From NCBI GenBank assembly GCA_023630215.1, contig JALPRQ010000001.1, forward strand, positions 434,001-498,000: a stretch of DNA of 64,000 nt. Reading direction: 5' to 3'. The notes beneath the pieces were generated by a model. That model did no database searches. It was given only the letters and a program-made list of their open reading frames with translations, and was not told the origin of the DNA. Below, one piece after another: positions 54,982 through 64,000 of the stretch. Both the position numbers and the translations under genes were made by a program. The stretch comes from Rhodobacteraceae bacterium NBU2976 (GTDB lineage Bacteria; Pseudomonadota; Alphaproteobacteria; Rhodobacterales; Rhodobacteraceae). Each line of letters starts with the position of its first letter. The stretch's first letter is position 1.

Positions 54982-55072
54982 GCCCCACCTTCCCTACGCC
55001 GGTGTGATCCGGTTCAGGTTCAACGGGTTCGCGGAATTGCATCTCAGCCCGACTGGGCACCCCGAGGTAGGA
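54982..55072 (-). promoter_or_regulatory. TPP riboswitch (THI element) upstream of thiB
   Basis: On the minus strand the conserved blocks appear in order: CTCGGGGTGCC, GGGCTGAGATG, ACCCGTTGAACCTGAACCGG (thi box) and GCGTAGGGAAGG. These define the TPP riboswitch. It lies about 40 bp before the thiB start and reduces expression of thiBPQ when TPP is abundant. The region between it and thiB can form a short stem with GGGGCGAATGCCC that may hide the start region. Confidence 0.95.
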
Positions 55073-55165
55073 CCAAACATAGGCGAAGGCGGGCGGAGTG
55101 CAAGCGGTTATGGATTGAACTGTATCGCTTGCGTGCTAGTGTCGCCCAAAAATGCGGAGCTGAGC

Positions 55166-56122
55166 ATGAATGGCAAACAGGACACGTCGCGCGGTTTTTT
55201 GCTGGCTTTGACTGCCTTTGGCATCTTTGCGACCCATGACGCCATGATCAAATATCTTGGCGAAAGTTATTCTGTTTTTCAGATATTGCTATTTGCGACC
55301 TTGTTTGCCTTTGTTCCTTTGACTGTCGTGATGATGGCAGACAAACACGAGGGAACATTTCGTCCCAACCATCCCTGGTGGCTGGCACTGCGAACCATTT
55401 TGGCGTTGATCAGCGCCAGCTGCGCATTTTATGCCTTTACCGCACTACCACTGGCCGAAGTGTATGCGCTTTTGTTTGCAATGCCATTGCTGATCACCGC
55501 GCTCTCTGTGCCGTTTCTGGGGGAAAAGGTTGGGATACGGCGCTGGATGGCGGTGTTGGTCGGTTTTATTGGCGTCATGATCGTATTGCGCCCCGGATCG
55601 GCCAATCTGACCGGCGGTCATGCGGCAGCATTAACGGCGGCGGTGCTTAGCTCGGTTGCCAATATCATCATGCGGAAAATCGGGAACGAGGAACGCAGTG
55701 CCGTATTGATCCTGATCCCGATGATCACAAATGTGCTGGCCATGGCGGCGCTGATGCCGTTTGTCTACAAACCAGTTGCGCTTCCGGACTTGGGGATCAT
55801 GGCTTTGATCGGGACAATTGTCATCGGTGCACAGATTGCGATGATCGCGGCCTACCGTGCCGCCCCAGCCGCAATTGTCGCACCAGTACAATATTCGCAG
55901 ATTCTTTGGGCTGTGGTGTTTGGCTATCTGTTTTTCGACGAAACGCCGGACAAATGGGTGGCAATCGGATCGTCCGTCATCATCGCCAGCGGTATATTTG
56001 TGATCTGGCGCGAGGGAGGTGGTAAAGCCTCGAAACTGCGGCCGGTCACGCGGATGTCCAACCTGCGTGTCGACACCGGACCTTCACCAAAGCCCAAACC
56101 CTTGGACATTGCGGCAGAATAG
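55166..56122 (+). CDS. EamA/DMT-family transporter
   Basis: A 318-residue protein with ten hydrophobic helices in two EamA repeats (LTAFGIFATHDAMIKYLGES; LPLAEVYALLFAMPLLITALSVPFLGEKVG; APAAIVAPVQYSQILWAVVFGYLFFDETP). The start at 55166 follows GGAG; an in-frame extension to 54956 would cross the riboswitch and is rejected. Divergent from thiB. Substrate unknown. Confidence 0.93.
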   Translation: MNGKQDTSRGFLLALTAFGIFATHDAMIKYLGESYSVFQILLFATLFAFVPLTVVMMADKHEGTFRPNHPWWLALRTILALISASCAFYAFTALPLAEVYALLFAMPLLITALSVPFLGEKVGIRRWMAVLVGFIGVMIVLRPGSANLTGGHAAALTAAVLSSVANIIMRKIGNEERSAVLILIPMITNVLAMAALMPFVYKPVALPDLGIMALIGTIVIGAQIAMIAAYRAAPAAIVAPVQYSQILWAVVFGYLFFDETPDKWVAIGSSVIIASGIFVIWREGGGKASKLRPVTRMSNLRVDTGPSPKPKPLDIAAE

Positions 56123-56175
56123 GGCTTTTGTGCGCCCGACCCATCAGGTAAGCACAAACAGAGGAGATTTTGCGC

Positions 56176-57276
56176 ATGTCGATGAATTCGTTCGGCCATC
56201 TGTTTCGTGTCACCACTTGGGGCGAAAGCCACGGTCCCGCGCTGGGCGCCGTGGTCGATGGCTGTCCACCCAATGTGGCGCTTGATGAGGGGATGATCCA
56301 AACCTGGCTGGACAAGCGCAAACCGGGGCAGAACAAATTTACGACCCAGCGGCAGGAAGCCGATCAGGTGGAGATTTTATCCGGGGTTTTCGAAGGCAAA
56401 ACCACCGGAACACCCATCCAATTGTTGATCCGCAATACCGATCAGCGGTCCAAGGATTATGGTGACATCTCGGAAAAATTCAGACCCGGGCATGCGGATA
56501 TCACCTATTACCAGAAATACGGCAATCGCGATTATCGCGGTGGAGGCCGGTCCTCGGCCCGTGAAACGGCGGCGCGCGTTGCGGCGGGTGGTGTTGCACG
56601 GGCGGTGCTGCGAGAGCTGCTACCGGGTTTAAGCATCACTGGATATATGGTCCAGATGGGTCCGCATCTGATTGATCGGACCCGTATGGACATGAGCCAG
56701 ATCGACCAGAACCCGTTCTGGACGCCCGATGCAACGACTGCAGCCATTTGGGAAGATTACCTGTCCGCCTTGCGCAAATCTGGCAGTTCTGTAGGTGCGG
56801 TGATCGAAGTTGTGGCAAGCGGTGTGCCCGCGGGCCTCGGCGCGCCGGTTTATGCAAAGCTTGATACCGATGTGGCGGCAGCGATGATGTCCATCAACGC
56901 CGTCAAAGGGGTGGAAATTGGCGCTGGCATGGGTGCTGCGACCCTGACGGGCGAAGAAAACGCAGATGAAATCATGATGGGACCGGACGGTCCGGTTTAC
57001 AGCAGCAACCACGCGGGCGGAATCCTTGGCGGGATTTCGACGGGGCAGGAAGTTGTCTGCCGCTTTGCGGTCAAACCGACCTCGTCCATCCTGACACCGC
57101 GCAAGACGATTACCAAATCCGGTGAAGAAACCGAAATTATCACCAAAGGCCGCCATGACCCCTGTGTTGGCATCCGTGCCGTCCCGGTGGGCGAGGCAAT
57201 GATGGCCTGTGTCATCCTTGATCACCTATTGCTGCATCGCGGGCAGATCGGGGAAAATCAGGGAAAGATAGGGTAA
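56176..57276 (+). CDS. aroC: chorismate synthase AroC
   Basis: Final step of the shikimate pathway, converting 5-enolpyruvylshikimate-3-phosphate to chorismate with reduced FMN. The 366-residue protein shows [18 protein letters not shown], [31 protein letters not shown] residues and the block [17 protein letters not shown]. The ATG at 56176 follows GAGGAG. Length is exactly usual. It precedes the MscS gene by 12 bp. Confidence 0.97.
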   Translation: MSMNSFGHLFRVTTWGESHGPALGAVVDGCPPNVALDEGMIQTWLDKRKPGQNKFTTQRQEADQVEILSGVFEGKTTGTPIQLLIRNTDQRSKDYGDISEKFRPGHADITYYQKYGNRDYRGGGRSSARETAARVAAGGVARAVLRELLPGLSITGYMVQMGPHLIDRTRMDMSQIDQNPFWTPDATTAAIWEDYLSALRKSGSSVGAVIEVVASGVPAGLGAPVYAKLDTDVAAAMMSINAVKGVEIGAGMGAATLTGEENADEIMMGPDGPVYSSNHAGGILGGISTGQEVVCRFAVKPTSSILTPRKTITKSGEETEIITKGRHDPCVGIRAVPVGEAMMACVILDHLLLHRGQIGENQGKIG

Positions 57277-57288
57277 AAGGAAAGACTG

Positions 57289-58074
57289 ATGGGCTGGGTG
57301 CTTGAACTTCTGAAAGATATTGTCGTTGCAGGCGTAATTCTGATCGCGGCCATTTGGGCTTCGGGCTTCATCAGCCGGAAACTGCGCGAGTTCAGCAAAG
57401 AGCATGAAGAGCTGGACGAAACCCTGTTCAGTTTCCTTGCCAGCTTGGTCCGGTATTCGATCCTGATCATTGCTGGCGTGTTCGTGCTGTCGCAATTCGG
57501 GGTGCAAACGACTTCGCTGGTAGCGATCATCGGTGCCGCCGGTCTTGCGATTGGACTGGCGTTGCAGGGGACATTGTCGAACCTTGCCGCAGGGGTGATG
57601 CTGTTGGGGTTCCGCCCCTTTAAAGTTGGCGACTATGTGTCCGCCGCGGGCGAGGAAGGAACCGTCGCCTCTATCCATCTGTTCACGGTGGAACTGGTAA
57701 CGGTCGATAATATCCAGATCACGGTGCCAAATTCCGACATCTGGGCGTCTTCGATCAAGAATTATTCATATTTTGATACCCGCCGCATCGATCTGACATT
57801 TGGTGTGTCGTATGATACTGACCTGAAAAAAGCCGAAACCGCCTTGCGTGATGTGATCAAGAAAGACAAGCGCACGCTTAGCGACCCTGAACCGTGGGTG
57901 AAAGTGGTCAATCTGGGGGATAGCTCGGTCGATTTTCAGATTCGGGTCTGGTCCAAGCGCAGTGATTACTGGGATTTCAAATGCGATTTGCAACGCGCCG
58001 TGAAAGAGGCATTTGACAAAGCCGGCGTGGATATCCCGTTCCCGACCGCGATTTCGTTGGAAAAGCGTATCTGA
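57289..58074 (+). CDS. mechanosensitive channel MscS family
   Basis: A 261-residue protein with three hydrophobic helices; the pore-lining helix is GAAGLAIGLALQGTLSNLAAGVMLLGFRPFKVGDYV, followed by the beta domain and VPNSDIWASSIKNYS. This is the small (MscS-like) type, 261 residues against 286 in E. coli MscS. It is expected to release solutes on osmotic downshift. Downstream of aroC. Confidence 0.94.
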   Translation: MGWVLELLKDIVVAGVILIAAIWASGFISRKLREFSKEHEELDETLFSFLASLVRYSILIIAGVFVLSQFGVQTTSLVAIIGAAGLAIGLALQGTLSNLAAGVMLLGFRPFKVGDYVSAAGEEGTVASIHLFTVELVTVDNIQITVPNSDIWASSIKNYSYFDTRRIDLTFGVSYDTDLKKAETALRDVIKKDKRTLSDPEPWVKVVNLGDSSVDFQIRVWSKRSDYWDFKCDLQRAVKEAFDKAGVDIPFPTAISLEKRI

Positions 58075-58192
58075 TCACTGTCGGAGCGCACCAATATCCC
58101 CAAACTATGCGCCCCCTTGACGAGTATGGCGCCAGCACTGATGGGATAGGCCGTTTACGACATGCGGACCCCCGATTTCTGCGACAGAAGGT

Positions 58193-58540
58193 CTAGTCTG
58201 TCTCGTCAAGAATATCCTGCGCCTTCAAGACAGCTGCCAACGTGGTGAAGCTGTCATCGATCACACTGCTATAAGATTCCAGCCAAAAGCTTGCGGGGTT
58301 AAGACCATCGGTATTCAGCCGACACCATTTTTCGCGTCCCCGGCGTTCCTGTGTTATCAGACCGGCGCTGACCAGAAGCTGCACATGTTTTGATATGGCG
58401 GCCATGGACATGTCGAACGGGTCTGCAAGATCGGAAATAGTGTGATCACTTTCGAGCAACATCAGCAATATTGTTCGGCGCGTTCGGTCAGACAATGCGC
58501 CAAAAATCAGATCTAGTTGTGTCTCGGCGGTTTCGACCAT
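58193..58540 (-). CDS. ArsR-family transcription regulator
   Basis: A 115-residue winged-helix protein: IFGALSDRTRRTILLMLLES, then MSMAAISKHVQLLVSAGLITQERRGREKWCRL. No obvious metal-binding cysteine cluster is present (one Cys only), so it is probably not an arsenic sensor. The ATG at 58540 is preferred to the GTG at 58552. Divergent from the ATP synthase operon. Confidence 0.9.
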   Translation of the reverse strand: MVETAETQLDLIFGALSDRTRRTILLMLLESDHTISDLADPFDMSMAAISKHVQLLVSAGLITQERRGREKWCRLNTDGLNPASFWLESYSSVIDDSFTTLAAVLKAQDILDETD

Positions 58541-58698
58541 GCTATGAGCCACTATTATCAGAAATATCCATTCAACAATATGGTTAAATATACTATTGCT
58601 AGGGGGAAGTAAAAGCTCTGCTTCGACAGTTTGACGCAGGTGTTAAAATAACAATAAAAACAATAAGTTATACGAATTTTATTGCAAGCAAACTCCAC

Positions 58699-58727
58699 TT
58701 GACTCTGTGCGACCTCGTTTCTATTGT
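58699..58727 (+). promoter_or_regulatory. sigma-70-like promoter of the F0 operon
   Basis: TTGACT and TATTGT are separated by 17 bp, about 62 bp upstream of the atpI start. Both hexamers are close to consensus. The preceding stretch is AT-rich, consistent with an upstream element. Confidence 0.6.
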
Positions 58728-58788
58728 CCGCCCAACTTTTGCGAAGGGGGTTTCCCGCGCTGAAATGGCCAACAGACAGGAATGACGG

Positions 58789-59112
58789 ATGACAAACGAT
58801 CCCGACCTTGATGACCTGGCAGCGTTGGAGGCACGGATCAAAGCGGCGGCGGCCGCGAAGGTTCGTAAACCCGTTAGCGAAACCAAGTACGAGAAGGCCA
58901 ACGTGGCCTGGCGTATGGTGTTAGAGCTGGTTGTTGGAATGGCAATCGGCATAGGAATGGGATACGGGCTGGATTATCTTTTTGGGACCTTGCCGATTTT
59001 CCTGATCCTATTTGCATTATTGGGTTTTGCTGCTGGTATCCGCACGATGATGCGCACGGCGGCGGAAATCCAGCAGAAGACGACAAACACGCCCGACGCG
59101 GCGAAACACTGA
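58789..59112 (+). CDS. atpI: ATP synthase subunit I (AtpI)
   Basis: A 107-residue small membrane protein with two helices in the C-terminal half ([42 protein letters not shown]). It helps assemble the c-ring. It starts [17 protein letters not shown] and lies 10 bp before atpB. Alphaproteobacterial form; the N-terminus is helical and soluble. Confidence 0.93.
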   Translation: MTNDPDLDDLAALEARIKAAAAAKVRKPVSETKYEKANVAWRMVLELVVGMAIGIGMGYGLDYLFGTLPIFLILFALLGFAAGIRTMMRTAAEIQQKTTNTPDAAKH

Positions 59113-59122
59113 GGGAATAAAC

Positions 59123-59872
59123 GTGGCTGAGACAGCAGAATCTGGCGGCTTCAACATTCACCCGATGGATCAGTTCGAGGTGAAATCCCTGTTTGGTGGG
59201 GATATCGCATTTTATACCCCCACCAACGTAACACTATGGTTGGGGCTTGCGATCCTTGCGACTGTCCTGCTTTTGGTTGTGGGTTCGCGTGGTCGTGCGC
59301 TGGTGCCAACGCGCACTCAGTCCGTTGCTGAACTGACCTATGGCTTCATTCGCAACATGATCGAAGACATTACCGGCAAAGAAGGGCTTAAATATTTCCC
59401 ATATATCATGACCCTGTTCATGCTGATCCTGTTTGGCAATGCGTTGGGCCTGTTGCCCTATAGCTTTACCTTCACCTCACATATCGCAGTTACGGCCTTT
59501 TTGGCGGTGTTGGTGTTTGTTGCCGTGACGATCCTGGGTTTTGTGAAGAACGGCGCTAAGTTTCTGGGCTTGTTCTGGGTGTCGGACGCACCGCTGGTTC
59601 TTCGTCCCATTCTGGCGATTATCGAGCTGATTTCCTATTTCGTGCGCCCTGTCAGCCACTCTATTCGTTTGGCTGGCAACATGATGGCCGGCCATGCTGT
59701 TATCAAAGTTTTCGCAGGGTTTGCCGGGGCGCTGGGCCTTGGCGCTGTTGCGCCGATCGTCGCAATTGTGGCGGTCTATGGTCTGGAGGCGCTGGTGGCG
59801 TTTATTCAGGCTTATGTTTTCACCATTCTGACGTGTGTTTACTTGAAGGATGCTTTGCATCCGGGACACTAA
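59123..59872 (+). CDS. atpB: F0F1 ATP synthase subunit a
   Basis: Membrane channel subunit, 249 residues, about five to six helices. The essential arginine lies in [13 protein letters not shown]. The start is a GTG with GAGGGAA upstream. Followed by atpE after 45 bp. Confidence 0.96.
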   Translation: MAETAESGGFNIHPMDQFEVKSLFGGDIAFYTPTNVTLWLGLAILATVLLLVVGSRGRALVPTRTQSVAELTYGFIRNMIEDITGKEGLKYFPYIMTLFMLILFGNALGLLPYSFTFTSHIAVTAFLAVLVFVAVTILGFVKNGAKFLGLFWVSDAPLVLRPILAIIELISYFVRPVSHSIRLAGNMMAGHAVIKVFAGFAGALGLGAVAPIVAIVAVYGLEALVAFIQAYVFTILTCVYLKDALHPGH

Positions 59873-59917
59873 GCTCAGGTCAAAATCCAGCCATTCTTAT
59901 TCTAAAGGAGCAAAACA

Positions 59918-60160
59918 ATGGCAGTTGAAGGCGATATCGTAACCATGGGTGCAATGATCGGTGCAGGCCTTGCTTGTACGGGTATGGGCGGCGCTGCTAT
60001 CGGTGTGGGCCACGTTGTTTCCAACTATCTGTCGGGCGCTCTGCGTAACCCGAATGCAGCTTCCAGCCAGACGGCAACGCTGTTCATCGGTATCGCATTT
60101 GCCGAGGCGCTCGGAATTTTCTCGTTCCTCGTCGCGCTTCTGTTGATGTACGCTGTCTAA
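59918..60160 (+). CDS. atpE: F0F1 ATP synthase subunit c
   Basis: Proteolipid of the rotor ring, 80 residues, two helices joined by the polar loop ALRNPNAA. The proton-binding residue is E63 in the second helix ([12 protein letters not shown]). The ribosome site AAAGGAG is strong, suiting the high copy number of c. Confidence 0.97.
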   Translation: MAVEGDIVTMGAMIGAGLACTGMGGAAIGVGHVVSNYLSGALRNPNAASSQTATLFIGIAFAEALGIFSFLVALLLMYAV

Positions 60161-60231
60161 GCTGACCTTGATTTCTGACGTGGCGTCCCGCTTCGGGGCG
60201 CCGATGGGTATCAAGCTGACGGAGGGTTGCA

Positions 60232-60759
60232 ATGGCAACTGGCGCTGACGCTGCTGAACATACCTCGTCTGGTATGCCGCAGCTAAATTTTGAAACCTTT
60301 CCCAATCAGATCTTCTGGTTGGCGATTGCGCTTGTGATCATGTATTTTGTGCTAAGCCGCATCGCGTTGCCGCGTATCGGTTCGGTTCTGGAAGATCGTC
60401 ACAACACGATCGCCAATGATCTGGAACAGGCCAATAATCTGAAGCGCAAAGCCGAAGAAGCGGAAGAGGCGTATAACAAAGCGCTTGCTGATGCCCGGGC
60501 TGAAGCAAATCGTATTGCCGAAGCGACGAAAGCGGACATCAAGAAAGATATTGATGCCGCCGTGGCAAAGGCTGATGCCGAAATTGCTGCCAAGGTAGCC
60601 GAGTCCGAGGCGCAAATCGCCGAGATTCGCAAGTCTGCTCTGAAATCGGTTGAAGATGTGGCAAATGCAACGACCGAGGATATCGTCAATGCGATCCTTC
60701 CGGGTTCTGCTGATGCCAAATCGGTAAAGGCAGCGATAACCTCGCGGCTGAAAGGGTGA
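60232..60759 (+). CDS. atpG: F0F1 ATP synthase subunit b'
   Basis: One of two diverged b-type stator subunits, 175 residues. One helix ([24 protein letters not shown]) is followed by a long coiled coil rich in Ala, Glu and Lys. Presence of b' beside b is typical of photosynthetic and related bacteria, including Rhodobacteraceae. Followed by atpF after 4 bp. Confidence 0.94.
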   Translation: MATGADAAEHTSSGMPQLNFETFPNQIFWLAIALVIMYFVLSRIALPRIGSVLEDRHNTIANDLEQANNLKRKAEEAEEAYNKALADARAEANRIAEATKADIKKDIDAAVAKADAEIAAKVAESEAQIAEIRKSALKSVEDVANATTEDIVNAILPGSADAKSVKAAITSRLKG

Positions 60760-60763
60760 TGCA

Positions 60764-61330
60764 ATGACAAGAATTATCGCAACTCCCTTGATGGTTCTTC
60801 TGGCCAACCCGGCACTTGCTGCGGGCGGGGACTATCCTTGGTACAGCTTGAATGACACGAACTTCGTGGTTCTTATCGCATTCGTTCTGTTTGTCGGTGT
60901 GCTGCTTTATTTCAAAGTTCCCGCTTTGATTGGCAAAATGCTCGATCAACGAGCAGACGCCATCAAAGCCGAGATCGACGAAGCCCGGGCATTGCGCGAA
61001 GAAGCGCAGACTCTTTTGGCGTCGTTTGAACGCAAGCATAAAGAAGTCGAAGCCCATGCCGCCGGCATCGTCGAGCATGCGAAAAAGGAAGCTGAACTTG
61101 CGGCGGTTGCCGCCAAGGAAGATCTGAAAGCCTCGATTGCCCGGCGCTTGCAAGCTGCTGAAGAGCAGATCGCTTCTGCCGAGAAATCGGCTGTGAAAGA
61201 AGTGAAAGACAAAGCGATTTCTGTTGCAATTGACGCTGCTCGTGAAGTTATCGCCAAGAACATGTCCGCTGCCGAAGCTGGCAAGTTGATCGACTCGTCA
61301 ATTGGCGACGTGGGCGAGAAGCTGCATTAA
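60764..61330 (+). CDS. atpF: F0F1 ATP synthase subunit b
   Basis: Stator subunit b, 188 residues. The N-terminus resembles a signal peptide (MTRIIATPLMVLLANPALAAGG) and precedes the membrane helix NFVVLIAFVLFVGVLLYFKVPALI; a processed N-terminus is usual in this family. A long Ala/Glu/Lys-rich helix follows. The F1 genes are not in the window. Confidence 0.95.
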   Translation: MTRIIATPLMVLLANPALAAGGDYPWYSLNDTNFVVLIAFVLFVGVLLYFKVPALIGKMLDQRADAIKAEIDEARALREEAQTLLASFERKHKEVEAHAAGIVEHAKKEAELAAVAAKEDLKASIARRLQAAEEQIASAEKSAVKEVKDKAISVAIDAAREVIAKNMSAAEAGKLIDSSIGDVGEKLH

Positions 61331-61345
61331 GTGCACGCGGCGATT

Positions 61346-62428
61346 TTATTGACGCGATTTAGACCCGGTCCTTCGATCGGGTCTTTTTTGTAACTCCGCT
61401 ACCGCCCAATTTGCCGCGTCGCGAACGGTCGGAGACGAAGAGTCCCGGTGGCGCGATGCCGCGTCCAGCAGCGCGTGATCTTGGGAATTTCCAATGGCGT
61501 AAAGTACGTTCCGCAAAAATCGAAGCCACCCAATCCGTTTGATCGGCGACCCGCTAAAGACTTCGCGAAAACCAGAATCGCCCAATTGCGCAAGGTCGGC
61601 CAGTCGCGGAAGGTTTAATTCCCGACGGGACCACAGCGATATTTCCGAAGACGCCTCGGCAAATTTGTTCCACGGACATACAGCCAGACAATCGTCGCAC
61701 CCATAAATACGGTTACCAAGTTTTGATCGAAGCTCCAATTCAACCGGTCCGTCATATTCAATTGTAAGATAGGAAATGCATTTTCGGGCATCCAGTTGAT
61801 ACGGGGCCGGAAATGCTTGGGTCGGACAGACGTCAAGACATCGACGACATGACCCGCAATGATCCGTTTCGACAGGATCGGGTGGCAAGTCCAGGGTGGT
61901 GAAGATAGCCCCCAGAAAGAACCAGTTTCCCAGTTCGCGAGAGACGAGATTGGTGTGCTTGCCTTGCCAGCCGACCCCTGCGGCTTGCCCCAGAGGTTTT
62001 TCCATCACCGGTGCGGTATCGACAAATACTTTGATTTCACCACCCGATCGTTCGATCAACCAGCGCCCCAGCTGCTTCAGTCGTTTCTTGACCACATCAT
62101 GATAGTCCTTGCCCCTTGCATAGACTGATATATTGCCAAGCTCTGTTTGATCCAACAGCGCCAGCGGATCAGTAGTCGGGGCGTAATTGACCGTCACCAT
62201 GATGATTGAACGTACGTCGGGCCAAAGCTTACGTGGATTGCCGCGCCATTCTGCGCGCTTCTCCATCCAGGCCATGTCGCCGTGATAACCCGCCTTTAAA
62301 AATTGCGACAAACGGGCCGAGAAGTCCGGAAGTGAGCTGGCCTGACATATTCCGATCGTATCAAAGCCCAGCGCCACAGATTGAGCGCGGATCGCGTTCA
62401 CCAAGTCATCCGCCCCGTCGTCGGGCAT
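61346..62428 (-). CDS. queG: epoxyqueuosine reductase QueG
   Basis: Cobalamin and iron-sulfur enzyme that makes the last step of queuosine in tRNA. The 360-residue protein has two 4Fe-4S motifs ([16 protein letters not shown] and [11 protein letters not shown]), the cobalamin-site blocks and C-terminal HEAT-like repeats ([12 protein letters not shown]). The ATG at 62428 overlaps the gst stop within 2 bp. The first residues ([16 protein letters not shown]) fit the family. The C-terminal tail overlaps the F0 terminator. Confidence 0.95.
   Translation of the reverse strand: MPDDGADDLVNAIRAQSVALGFDTIGICQASSLPDFSARLSQFLKAGYHGDMAWMEKRAEWRGNPRKLWPDVRSIIMVTVNYAPTTDPLALLDQTELGNISVYARGKDYHDVVKKRLKQLGRWLIERSGGEIKVFVDTAPVMEKPLGQAAGVGWQGKHTNLVSRELGNWFFLGAIFTTLDLPPDPVETDHCGSCRRCLDVCPTQAFPAPYQLDARKCISYLTIEYDGPVELELRSKLGNRIYGCDDCLAVCPWNKFAEASSEISLWSRRELNLPRLADLAQLGDSGFREVFSGSPIKRIGWLRFLRNVLYAIGNSQDHALLDAASRHRDSSSPTVRDAANWAVAELQKRPDRRTGSKSRQ
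61361..61390 (+). terminator. terminator of the F0 operon, overlapping the queG 3' end
   Basis: AGACCCG and CGGGTCT form a 7-bp stem around a 10-base loop, followed by TTTTTT. It lies 30 bp after atpF and inside the coding end of the convergent queG, whose last residues (RPDRRTGSK) are encoded by the stem. Confidence 0.85.
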
Positions 62429-62429
62429 C

Positions 62430-63095
62430 CTAGAAATCCAGATCAGAGTAATGGGCCGGGGGAACGAAGCCCGGGACAAGATCAGCGAGCAACGGACGGA
62501 AAGAAGGACGTGATTTTATTTTGGAATACCAATCCTTTACCAATGACTGGCGGGCCCAATCCACATCATTTGTATAGTCCAAACAGCTTAGCTGTGCCGC
62601 GGCCGCAAAATCTGCGATAGTCATCTGGTCGCCAGCCAACCATTTTCGCTGATCCAACAACCATGCCATATAGTCCAGATGGTATTTGATGTTGGTCAGA
62701 CCTGCCTTGATCCAAGCGCTTTCCGGGGCACCTGCATTCATCATCTTTTTGTTTACGCGTTCATACAGCAGATTGATGGTGACCTCCTGATGGAACTTGT
62801 CGTCAAACCACATTGCTAGACGCCGCGCCTCCGCCCGTGCTGCGGGGGTATCCGGCAACAGCGCCGGATCCGGATAGACTTCCTCTAGATATTCACAGAT
62901 CGCGGTCGAGTCAGCGATATTTAACGTTTCATCTTTCAACATCGGAACCTTGCCCGATGGATTGACGCGCAAATAGTCCAACCGCCGTTCCCAGGGTCGT
63001 TCCTCGATCAATTCCACGTCCAGTTTCTTTTCGGCCAGAACCAGCCGAACTTTGCGGCAGAATGGGGAAAGCGGCAAATGATACAGGCGGCGCAT
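62430..63095 (-). CDS. glutathione S-transferase
   Basis: A 221-residue protein with a thioredoxin-like N-terminal domain ([22 protein letters not shown]; a Ser/Cys active region) and the GSH-binding loop [23 protein letters not shown], then the helical C-terminal domain. Two ATG codons at 63101 and 63095 are possible; the second has better spacing from AGGA. It is immediately upstream of queG (stop and start within 5 bp), probably co-transcribed. Confidence 0.92.
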   Translation of the reverse strand: MRRLYHLPLSPFCRKVRLVLAEKKLDVELIEERPWERRLDYLRVNPSGKVPMLKDETLNIADSTAICEYLEEVYPDPALLPDTPAARAEARRLAMWFDDKFHQEVTINLLYERVNKKMMNAGAPESAWIKAGLTNIKYHLDYMAWLLDQRKWLAGDQMTIADFAAAAQLSCLDYTNDVDWARQSLVKDWYSKIKSRPSFRPLLADLVPGFVPPAHYSDLDF

Positions 63096-63149
63096 ATTCA
63101 TGTCCTACTATGCGAAGTCTAACTGTAATGCCCGTCTATCCTCGAAGTT

Positions 63150-63896
63150 TCAAGGGGAACGCTCGGGCAGGAAACAATCTGCGCGACCATCTGCCAGTAT
63201 TGTGCGCGCGCCTATGGCAATTTGGCTGGCACGACGTTGTTGGCTCGAGGTCAATCGTGACGGACTGCGCTCGCGTGGGTTGGGTAAAATGACCGCGATG
63301 CGTGCGGCGTCATCCACACTCAGGTTGGCGATACGTCCATCGAAATGACGCCAAACCGCCGTATCGACCCCAAATTCACCATATCCCGTTTCAGCGACAT
63401 TCAAGTAGACTTCAAGAATTCGACGTTTATCCCACAGAGTTTCGATCAGAACAGTAAATCCGACTTCCAGCCCTTTGCGGACCCAGCTGCGCCCGTTCCA
63501 CAAAAACACATTCTTGGCGACTTGTTGCGAAATCGTAGAGGCCCCGCGATCTGCACCGTCATCGAGCGCCTGTTCAATGGCGTCAAAATCAAAGCCGTTG
63601 TGAAGACAGAAATTTGCGTCTTCGGCAGCCACAAATGCCAAGGCAATATTTATCGACATCTCATCGAGATCCCGCCAATGATTGTCAATTTCGCCGGTTT
63701 CAAACCATCCGGCCATCATGGTGTAGGTGATTGGCGGATCAACCCAGCGTAACGCAAAGACAACGGCAACCACCAATAGGAAAAGTGCGGAAAACAGTTT
63801 TAACGCCGCCTTCACTATTTCGCGGAATATCCACGCCGGCGAGGACCATGTTCTGGGCTTTGATTTAGGTTTTGCAGAGTTCGGAACGCGGGCCAT
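63150..63896 (-). CDS. mtgA: monofunctional biosynthetic peptidoglycan transglycosylase MtgA
   Basis: GT51-type glycosyltransferase that polymerises lipid II at the periplasmic face. The 248-residue protein has one N-terminal membrane helix (about 30-48), the catalytic E92 in FVAAEDANFCLHNGFD, and GASTISQQVAKNVFLW (118-133) and the block RRILEVYLNVAETGYGEFG. No transpeptidase domain. It lies upstream of the gst gene, same direction. Confidence 0.95.
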   Translation of the reverse strand: MARVPNSAKPKSKPRTWSSPAWIFREIVKAALKLFSALFLLVVAVVFALRWVDPPITYTMMAGWFETGEIDNHWRDLDEMSINIALAFVAAEDANFCLHNGFDFDAIEQALDDGADRGASTISQQVAKNVFLWNGRSWVRKGLEVGFTVLIETLWDKRRILEVYLNVAETGYGEFGVDTAVWRHFDGRIANLSVDDAARIAVILPNPRERSPSRLTSSQQRRASQIAIGARTILADGRADCFLPERSP

Positions 63897-63917
63897 AATT
63901 ACATACCACTGCGCAAA

Positions 63918-64000
63918 CTAACGCAGCATACGCAAACCGCAAACTGGCAGTTTGACAGGATCTTTGCCGGTGGGTTCCATCATCTTTTGCACACGTTCGG
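63918..64000 (-). CDS. 3' end of an unidentified gene (partial)
   Basis: The minus strand carries an open frame ending ERVQKMMEPTGKDPVKLPVCGLRMLR at a TAG stop (63918-63920), 22 bp before the mtgA start and in the same direction. The composition looks like a real C-terminus. The rest is outside the window, so no function can be given. Confidence 0.5.
   Translation of the reverse strand, partial: ERVQKMMEPTGKDPVKLPVCGLRMLR

Overview
The window is a chromosomal segment of an alphaproteobacterium, most likely a Rhodobacteraceae (Roseobacter-group) species. This rests on the RegB/RegA redox pair, a petABC operon with Rieske, cytochrome b and cytochrome c1, an F0 operon carrying both b' and b subunits, the FYDLN-type acidic zinc-ribbon protein, and a phosphonate C-P lyase locus with a GntR-type PhnF. 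No species call is possible from the sequence alone.

Layout. 1-8495: phosphonate use. phnGHIJ run leftward (phnJ is cut by the window edge). phnF is divergent from phnG across a near-perfect palindrome. phnC-phnD-phnE1-phnE2 and a hexapeptide acyltransferase-like gene run leftward towards phnF. 8786-11266: two coupled orphan genes, a 559-residue protein and a HExxH protein, of unknown role. 11295-20526: a 9.2 kb integrative island bounded by 21-bp direct repeats. It was inserted at the 3' end of tRNA-Ala(GGC) and carries a tyrosine integrase, an AlpA-like regulator, two orphan genes and a complete type I restriction-modification system (hsdM, hsdS, hsdR). 20513-34335: core genes with small operons: tRNA-Ala, FYDLN-type protein, YgjP-like hydrolase, GntR plus serine hydrolase, an ABC-2 exporter, two tandem LysE transporters, a DUF6157/rhodanese pair, hemF with three small followers, an exported PilJ/Cache protein, an MFS transporter, a YCII protein and a Stf0-like sulfotransferase. 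34572-40077: three translationally coupled ABC half-exporters. 40221-48866: a small orphan protein, glycerol kinase, a PAS protein with RegB, divergent RegA, a small exported protein, ManC, a DUF1801 protein and TrmL. 49022-51705: petABC. 51751-55072: a thiamine ABC transporter (thiBPQ) under a TPP riboswitch. 55166-58074: an EamA transporter, chorismate synthase and an MscS channel. 58193-61330: an ArsR regulator and the F0 part of the ATP synthase operon. 61346-64000: queG, a glutathione transferase, mtgA and the end of one more gene.

How parts work together. The phn transporter brings phosphonates in, PhnGHIJ (with genes outside the window) break the C-P bond, and PhnF probably represses from the palindrome between phnF and phnG. 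RegB/RegA would tune respiratory genes such as petABC and the ATP synthase. The thi operon is controlled by the riboswitch seen in its leader.

Least explained parts: the 559-aa/HExxH pair beside the island, the island's repeat-rich ends and 370-bp structured gap, the 315-bp insertion between phnI and phnJ, and the triple ABC cluster.
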